Part shown: positions 1 through 3,720 of the stretch, one piece after another | Position numbering within the stretch: position 1 is the first letter of the stretch | How the letters are laid out: each line of letters opens with the position of its first letter | Source: Rhodoferax sp. | Lineage (GTDB): Bacteria; Pseudomonadota; Gammaproteobacteria; Burkholderiales; Burkholderiaceae_C | DNA length: 5,304 nt | Direction: 5' to 3' | NCBI GenBank assembly: GCA_029865675.1 | Contig: JARXAU010000167.1 | Coordinates: 1-5,304 of the forward strand | Notes under the pieces: model-generated | Databases searched by the model: none | Told to the model about the DNA's origin: nothing | Seen by the model: only the letters and a program-made list of their open reading frames with translations | Position numbers and translations under genes: made by a program

Positions 1-253
1 CCCTGGGGCCGCGCAGGCAGTGTTGGGCGACAGGCTCGACCGCCACGGTTTGCGCCGGCATGCCGGGGCGCTCTACGCGCAGCTGACCTGGCTCCGGCAC
101 GCTGACGCGGTAGTCGGGGTATTGGCCGTTGATCTTGCCGGCGAGCAGGCTGTCCCACGACGGGGGCTGTTGGCCGCAAGCGATGACCGCCGCGGCCGTC
201 AACAAGGAAAGCAGCAGGAAGCCAGGCCGCACTGCCAGCCCCCGAAAGTTCAA
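1..253 (-). CDS. Small predicted lipoprotein, 5' part (partial at window edge)
   Basis: This minus-strand frame is open from a TTG at 253-251 to the left edge (84 codons), so the C-terminus is missing. The N-terminus is a type II signal peptide: R4 and R9, a hydrophobic run at about residues 11-24 (FLLLSLLTAAAVI), and a lipobox V-I-A-C with the lipidated Cys at residue 26, followed by GQQPPSWD. The mature part reads as a soluble, proline-rich periplasmic segment and I do not recognise a family. The TTG shares bases with the TGA stop of the metH remnant upstream, which suggests translational coupling in an old operon. A GTG at codon 8 (232-230) is an alternative start; it keeps the hydrophobic core and has a GGGGG run upstream. 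The lipoprotein call rests on the signal peptide only; the function is unknown. Confidence 0.6.
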   Translation of the reverse strand, partial: MNFRGLAVRPGFLLLSLLTAAAVIACGQQPPSWDSLLAGKINGQYPDYRVSVPEPGQLRVERPGMPAQTVAVEPVAQHCLRGPR

Positions 254-615
254 GCCGCTTCTCTGTAAAACACCCCGGCGCTCAGGGCCCGCGGACCCAG
301 CGGGGCGACGGCCTGGTGGATGGCGCCAATGTGTTCGGGCGTGGTGCCGCAGCAGCCGCCGACGATGTTGACCAGGCCTTGGTCGGCAAACTCTCGCAGC
401 AAGCGGCTGGTGACCTCGGGGGTTTCGTCAAAGCCGGTGTCGCTCATGGGATTGGGCAGGCCGGCGTTGGGGTAGCAGCTGATGAAGGTGTCGCCGGCGA
501 CGCGGGCGAGCTCCTGGATGTAGGGGCGCATGAGGGTGGCTCCTAGCGCGCATTTCAGGCCGATGGCCAGCGGTTGGGCGTGGCGCACGCTGTGCCAAAA
601 AGCCGTCACCGTTTG
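250..615 (-). pseudogene. metH: 3' remnant of methionine synthase homocysteine-binding part (split MetH type)
   Basis: About 121 codons match the end of the cobalamin-dependent methionine synthase homocysteine-methyltransferase domain. Visible blocks are QTVTAFWHSVRHA, IGLKCALGA, YPNAGLPNP, GFDETPEVT and the hallmark VNIVGGCCGTTPEHI. All three zinc-ligand cysteines of the family are present (one in LKCALG, two in GGCCGT). The usual Asn before the first one, as in LNCALG, is Lys here. The protein ends soon after this domain (GVFYREAA, stop at 250-252). That fits the two-gene MetH of many betaproteobacteria, where the first protein has roughly 350 residues. About the first two thirds, holding most of the barrel, are absent: upstream of 615 no frame continues MetH. 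The homocysteine-activating enzyme cannot fold from this piece, so I call it a pseudogene even though the frame stays open leftward to a TTG at 828. Confidence 0.85.
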
Positions 616-894
616 CCAGAGCCACCGCGCATCAAACCAGCACGTGGGCCGCCGCTGTGGGACGGGTGCGATGCGCAGGGCGGTGAGGGCATGGAGCCAG
701 TGCCAAATTGGGATGAAGCGGCCCAACCGGCGCCGGGCTTTGAGGTCGATCAGCGCGTCAGCCGGTAAGGGGGTGGTAACAGCGGTTTTGCCAACGCTGC
801 GGGGCCGGCTGCGCCTGTCGCCGCCCAAAACGGGTCATACCGAAAAATATCGGGCAACTGGCCCAGAGCAAGCACCCACTCGGATAACAATTAG
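616..894. other. Unassigned junction DNA between the metH remnant and the next remnant
   Basis: There is no intact gene here. On the minus strand the frame of the metH remnant stays open to a TTG at 828 and reads TTPLPADALIDLKARRRL (about codons 18-35), then a tryptophan-rich stretch with no recognisable motif. The ADALIDLKARRR segment reminds me of the N-terminus of some DDE transposases or integrases, but that is a weak memory match and no catalytic motif is present. From about 840 the base composition drops towards A+T, so the right edge of the foreign block may lie near there. I see no convincing terminal inverted repeats, tRNA, or terminator. Confidence 0.4.
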
Positions 895-1074
895 CAGATT
901 GTTTATGGTAGAAAAGGATACACGATTGTGTTTTTGCGGTTAGATTTCCTATCCATGGGTATGACTGACGCGTTCGAGATTGGCTTTTTCATGAAGCGCG
1001 CTAGAGTTCTGCAAGAGCTCTTTGGTGACGCCAATTTCCATATTGACCAACTCGCGCGCCAGCACGGCTATTGA
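895..1074 (+). pseudogene. Possible 3' remnant of an unidentified gene (about 59 codons)
   Basis: An open frame runs from just after an in-frame TAG (892-894) to TGA (1072-1074). It reads protein-like throughout, for example YTIVFLRLDFLSMGMTDAF, then FFMKRARVLQELFGD, ending DQLARQHGY. The only start codons are late: TTG at 934, ATG at 955 and ATG at 961, the last giving a 37-residue peptide with no good ribosome binding site. The strong helical, charged C-terminal character suggests the tail of a longer enzyme whose front was lost at the junction to the left. I do not recognise the family. The alternative is that it is chance open sequence in the leader of the dehydrogenase operon, which starts 42 bases downstream. 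Confidence 0.35.
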
Positions 1075-1116
1075 ATTCGGAATCAACTATTGATCTAGCC
1101 CCATAAGAGTGAATTT

Positions 1117-1926
1117 ATGAGTATGCATTTCAACGATCTGTTTTCGATAAGAGGCAAAACGGCGCTGGTAACGGGTGGTTCGCGTGGTATTGGTGAAATG
1201 ATCGCCGCCGGTTTTTTGGCGAATGGTGCCAAGGTCTATATCGCGGCGCGAAAGGCGGATGTATGTGCAGCCACGGCCAATCGACTCAGCGAGGCTTATG
1301 GTGGCGAATGCATTGCTTTGACTGCGGATCTGTCGCAACTGGCTGGCGTTGAAAGTCTGACTAAACAATTGTCAGAGCGCGAGTCAACGTTGGACATTCT
1401 GGTGAACAATGCGGGAGCCGCCTGGGGCGCGCCACTTGAGCTTTTTCCGGAGGTCGGGTGGGACAAGGTGATGGACACCAACGTCAAGGGCGTGTTTTTT
1501 CTCACCCAGAAATTGCTTCCTTTATTGCGTCAGGCCGCCAGAGCCGCCAGCCCCGCACGTGTCATTAACATCGGGTCGGTCGACGGCATCAAGGCAGCCA
1601 CTTTTGACTCTTTTTCTTATGGTGCCTCCAAGGCTGCGGTGCATCACCTGACGCGTTTCATGGCAGCGCATTTGACTAAAGAACACATCCTCTTTAACGC
1701 TATCGCACCGGGCCCCTTTTCTACTTGGATGCTCAGCACTGGCGTCGGCTTTGGTGGTGAGACAGAAAACGTGGATTGGCAACTTGTTGGCAAGCATAAT
1801 CCGAGCGGCCGCGTTGGTACCGCGCAGGACATTGCAGGTCTTGCTATCTTTCTTTGCTCGCGGGCGGGTGAATATGTCGTTGGCCAGACTATCGCCTGTG
1901 ACGGTGGCGTGGTCGGAACGTCCTAA
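1117..1926 (+). CDS. Short-chain dehydrogenase/reductase, RhlG-like
   Basis: This is a 269-residue classical SDR of full family length, predicted to be a cytoplasmic NAD(P)(H)-dependent oxidoreductase of a carbonyl/alcohol substrate. The Rossmann motif TGGSRGIG is at 19-26, the acidic adenine-contact AD is at 70-71 and NNAG is at 97-100. The catalytic tetrad is N122, S154, Y168 and K172 (YGASK), with NAIAPG at 194-199 and the C-terminal DGG. Arg23 and the AARK after strand 2 (43-46) favour NADP(H). The sequence pattern (NNAGAAWGAPLE, ARVINIGSVDGI) resembles RhlG of Pseudomonas, a beta-ketoacyl-reductase-like protein, but SDR substrates cannot be read from sequence. The ATG at 1117 has AAGAG 8 bases upstream; ATG at 1123 is an alternative. 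A weak TTGAAT (1071-1076) with TCTAGC 17 bases later could be its promoter. It is the first gene of an operon with the transporter that follows. Confidence 0.9.
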   Translation: MSMHFNDLFSIRGKTALVTGGSRGIGEMIAAGFLANGAKVYIAARKADVCAATANRLSEAYGGECIALTADLSQLAGVESLTKQLSERESTLDILVNNAGAAWGAPLELFPEVGWDKVMDTNVKGVFFLTQKLLPLLRQAARAASPARVINIGSVDGIKAATFDSFSYGASKAAVHHLTRFMAAHLTKEHILFNAIAPGPFSTWMLSTGVGFGGETENVDWQLVGKHNPSGRVGTAQDIAGLAIFLCSRAGEYVVGQTIACDGGVVGTS

Positions 1927-1932
1927 AGGAGA
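1925..1932 (+). promoter_or_regulatory. Ribosome binding site of the transporter, overlapping the SDR stop
   Basis: The AAAGGAGA sequence is a strong Shine-Dalgarno element that shares two bases with the TAA stop of the dehydrogenase (1924-1926). It lies 8 bases before the ATG at 1941, so ribosomes ending the first gene finish on the loading site of the second. This fixes the transporter start and implies coupled expression. Confidence 0.8.
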
Positions 1933-1940
1933 TACGACCC

Positions 1941-3215
1941 ATGAGCCCTGAAACCCCCTACACGCCAGCCCAGCGCTGGTGGTTTCTTTCCATCCTGTTT
2001 CTGGTCGCCAGTTGCAATTACATGGACCGCGTCATCATCGCGGTGCTGCTTGAGCCCATAAAGCACGAGTTCGGCGCATCCGATACCTTAATGGGTCTTC
2101 TCAGCGGAGCGTCCTTTGCGATTATGTATGCGGTCATGGGCATACCCTTTGCGCGCTGGGCTGACCGCGGCAACCGCAAGTACATCATCACTTTGGCACT
2201 CGTCTTCTGGAGTTTGATGACGGCGTTGTGCGGCGCTGCGCAGACCTTTTGGCAACTGGCGCTCGCACGCGTGGGTGTGGGGGTTGGCGAAGCCGGCTCG
2301 CTGCCGGCCAGCCAGTCGCTGCTGGTGGACTACTTCCCTCCGCATCAGCGTGCGCAAGCGCTGGCCGTCTTTACTTCTGCGGGAACGGTCGGTTATCTGC
2401 TGGCCTTCATCGGCGGCTCTGCCCTGGTAGCGCAGTACGGTTGGCGCTGGACGTTGTTCGCAGCGGCGGTGCCAGGCTTGCTGGTCGCATTCATCACTAT
2501 ATGGGGGCTGAAGGAGCCACGCTCCGTGCTGAAGTCCCAATTTGTCGCCTCCCGTTCTGATCAAAGCGCTGAGTCTGTCAAAACGGCGCTGCTGGTGCTA
2601 TGGCACAAACGTAGCTTTCGCTACGCCGCGTTTGCTTTGACTTTTTGGGCCTTTTTCACTTACGGCGCCTTGCTGTTTGTGCCCTCGCATTTGGTACGTG
2701 CTATGAACGTCGATCTGAAGGAAGTCGGTGCGGCCTATGGCGGCGCCAGCGCTGTATCGGCCCTGATTGGCACTTTGGTTGGGGGGTGGCTCACCGACCG
2801 TCTGGCGCGGCTTGATCGCCGCTGGGTGTTGCGGCTGCCTGCCTGGGGCATGGTGGTCGCCACCCCGTTGTACGTAGCTGCCTTCCTGGTCCAGAACTTT
2901 TGGGTCTTTCTGCTGATGGGTGCGTTGGCGGGCTGCCTTGTGAGTGCCGCTTTACCGGCTTTCTTCACCGCAACACACGCTGTGTGCGGGGCGCGTAGAC
3001 GGGCGATGGCAGTGGCCGTGTTGCTATTCTTCATGTCGCTGATCGGCGCGGGTCTTGGTCCGGTCGTTACAGGAGTGGTCAGCGATCTGCTACTCCCACA
3101 GTTCGGTGCCCAAGCGCTTGGCTATGCTCTGGCTTTGATGTCGCTTTCTATGTTGGCGGTTGCTGGCCTCGCGTTCCTTTCAAGCAAACACCTCGAGGCG
3201 GATGCTGAACCCTGA
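1941..3215 (+). CDS. MFS transporter, spinster-like family
   Basis: This 424-residue protein has the length and hydrophobicity of a 12-helix major facilitator in the inner membrane. Helix 1 carries NYMDR (26-30). The loop between helices 2 and 3 carries the MFS signature as GIPFARWADRGNRK (67-80). R110 with GVGVGEAG (112-119) and the following LPASQSLLVDYFPPHQRA are typical of the spinster-like branch. A long hydrophilic loop at about residues 190-215 separates the two six-helix halves. The second half has its own GGWLTDRL loop. Spinster-like bacterial proteins are proton-driven carriers of varied small organic molecules, so the substrate is open. Its tight coupling to the dehydrogenase suggests uptake or export of that enzyme's substrate or product. 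The gene is intact and ends 17 bases before the start of a third, broken gene. Confidence 0.88.
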   Translation: MSPETPYTPAQRWWFLSILFLVASCNYMDRVIIAVLLEPIKHEFGASDTLMGLLSGASFAIMYAVMGIPFARWADRGNRKYIITLALVFWSLMTALCGAAQTFWQLALARVGVGVGEAGSLPASQSLLVDYFPPHQRAQALAVFTSAGTVGYLLAFIGGSALVAQYGWRWTLFAAAVPGLLVAFITIWGLKEPRSVLKSQFVASRSDQSAESVKTALLVLWHKRSFRYAAFALTFWAFFTYGALLFVPSHLVRAMNVDLKEVGAAYGGASAVSALIGTLVGGWLTDRLARLDRRWVLRLPAWGMVVATPLYVAAFLVQNFWVFLLMGALAGCLVSAALPAFFTATHAVCGARRRAMAVAVLLFFMSLIGAGLGPVVTGVVSDLLLPQFGAQALGYALALMSLSMLAVAGLAFLSSKHLEADAEP

Positions 3216-3220
3216 TACTT

Positions 3221-3227
3221 GGAGAGG
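3221..3227 (+). promoter_or_regulatory. Ribosome binding site of the interrupted third operon gene
   Basis: GGAGAGG lies 5 bases before the ATG at 3233, directly after the transporter stop (3213-3215). It marks a former third cistron of the SDR-MFS operon whose coding part has been replaced by insertion-sequence DNA. Confidence 0.55.
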
Positions 3228-3232
3228 CACTT

Positions 3233-3283
3233 ATGGACTTGGACTTGACCCGTTTCCACGGACGGTATGAGCTTCTCTATTGA
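3233..3283 (+). pseudogene. Start of a third operon gene cut by an insertion sequence
   Basis: The frame opens at ATG 3233 behind a good ribosome binding site and stops at TGA 3281-3283 after 16 codons (MDLDLTRFHGRYELLY). The spacing of 17 bases from the transporter stop is what a tightly packed operon would show. The frame enters what looks like the end of an IS3-family element: TGGACTTGACCC, starting at 3234 or 3240. Perhaps only the first one to three codons are native and the rest is element DNA. The identity of the lost gene cannot be recovered from this window. Confidence 0.5.
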
Positions 3284-3288
3284 AGCTC
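3269..3288. repeat. 7-bp inverted repeat at the transposase stop
   Basis: GAGCTTC (3269-3275) and GAAGCTC (3282-3288) form a perfect 7-bp stem around the loop TCTATT, covering the transposase stop codon. Neither strand shows a following T run, so it is not a standard Rho-independent terminator. It may be a subterminal structure of the element or reduce read-through from outside. Confidence 0.4.
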
Positions 3289-3515
3289 GTGGATTATCTG
3301 GTTTTCTGTGTTGTTTGTGGTTTCCTGATGTTTCCTCTCGAAGTTATTGGGTGACTGGTAATTCAATCCTGAATGCCTGCGTCGTGGGTTGTACCAACTC
3401 TCAATCCAGGTAAAGACCGCCAAGCGGGCTTCGCTCTTTGTCTTCCAGGTTCGCCGGGCAATCAATTCACATTCCAAGCTTGCAAAGAAGCTTTCAGCCA
3501 TGGCGTTGTCATATG
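3277..3515 (-). pseudogene. IS3-family transposase OrfB, C-terminal fragment
   Basis: About 78 codons of the DDE integrase-type transposase remain. They begin at YDNAMAESFFASLECELI, which contains the catalytic Glu (AES) of the D-D-35-E triad. The family tail follows: KSEARLAVFTWIESWYNPRRRHSGL, with the final YQSPNNFE block. The stop is TAG at 3279-3277. Both catalytic Asp residues and the helix-turn-helix OrfA are missing. Upstream the reading frame passes into an lpdA fragment in a different phase. Recognition of the family is firm; the specific IS is not assigned. Confidence 0.88.
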
Positions 3516-3576
3516 CAGGCGGGCACCCAGCGTGCTGTAGACGGTGCCCATTTCCAGGCCGATGATGCCGCCGCCC
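3516..3576 (-). pseudogene. lpdA: 60-base internal fragment of dihydrolipoamide dehydrogenase
   Basis: Read on the minus strand from 3575, twenty codons give GGGIIGLEMG then TVYSTLGARL. This is the start of the NAD-binding Rossmann segment of the E3 subunit of 2-oxoacid dehydrogenase complexes; E. coli Lpd has GGGIIGLEMGTVYHALG at the same place. Both sides break off abruptly: to the left the IS3 transposase begins at YDNAMAES, to the right the sequence turns A+T-rich and shows no LpdA. A free-standing 60-base piece of an internal exon-like segment cannot be functional. It is a recombination scar. Confidence 0.85.
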
Positions 3577-3720
3577 TAATTCATAATGCAATTGTTGATC
3601 ACCATCAAATCAACGTTTGATTCGACCAGGCCACAGTAGCATTCGACCGCCTGACAAAAGTCCAGCGTTGCGGCTACCCCCAGGTTGAACACTGCAAGAA
3701 ACAATGAATTAGGGACTCTC
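3577..3720 (+). promoter_or_regulatory. Leader region of the phosphoesterase-STAND gene
   Basis: These 144 bases lie between the lpdA scrap and the ATG at 3721 and should hold the promoter of that gene unless it is read from further left. Near its left end are repeats of TTGAT/ATCAA: TTGATC 3595-3600, ATCAA 3604-3608, and the inverted pair AATCAA (3608-3613) with TTGATT (3617-3622) around CGT. AGGG at 3711-3714 is the likely ribosome binding site, 6 bases from the start. I could not fix a clear -35/-10 pair. The minus strand is also open here, ending LDFCQAVECYCGLVESN then VDLMVINNCIMN, which may be a second remnant. Confidence 0.35.

Larger units (their letters stand above)
3240..3515 (-). 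mobile_element. Truncated IS3-family insertion sequence (transposase 3' end and one terminus)
   Basis: The block holds the C-terminal end of an IS3-family OrfB and, beyond its stop, a candidate terminal inverted repeat. The sequence TGGACTTGACCC (3240-3251) then TTTCCACGGAC (3253-3263) matches the general look of IS3-family ends, which start with TG followed by a cytosine run and a GGAC block. The TGGACT is directly repeated at 3234-3239, so the exact edge is uncertain by six bases. The other end is missing: at about 3515 the element is joined to an lpdA fragment. It can no longer transpose on its own. Confidence 0.7.

Noticed and set aside
530..943. Plus-strand open frame of 137 codons across the metH junction
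   Set aside because: It overlaps the metH remnant on the other strand, has an arginine/alanine-heavy composition and no family resemblance; likely a G+C-driven shadow.
2088..2564. Minus-strand open frame of 158 codons
   Set aside because: It lies fully within the MFS transporter gene on the opposite strand, is rich in Arg and Gln as antisense frames in G+C-rich genes are, and has no motif.
3269..3288. Rho-independent terminator after the SDR-MFS operon
   Set aside because: The stem is good but no T run follows on either strand, and it sits within insertion-sequence DNA.
3277..3591. A single 104-codon minus-strand protein starting at 3591
   Set aside because: Only the part from 3513 leftwards is transposase. 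The front reads the lpdA scrap in the wrong phase, so this is a chance fusion frame and not a real start.
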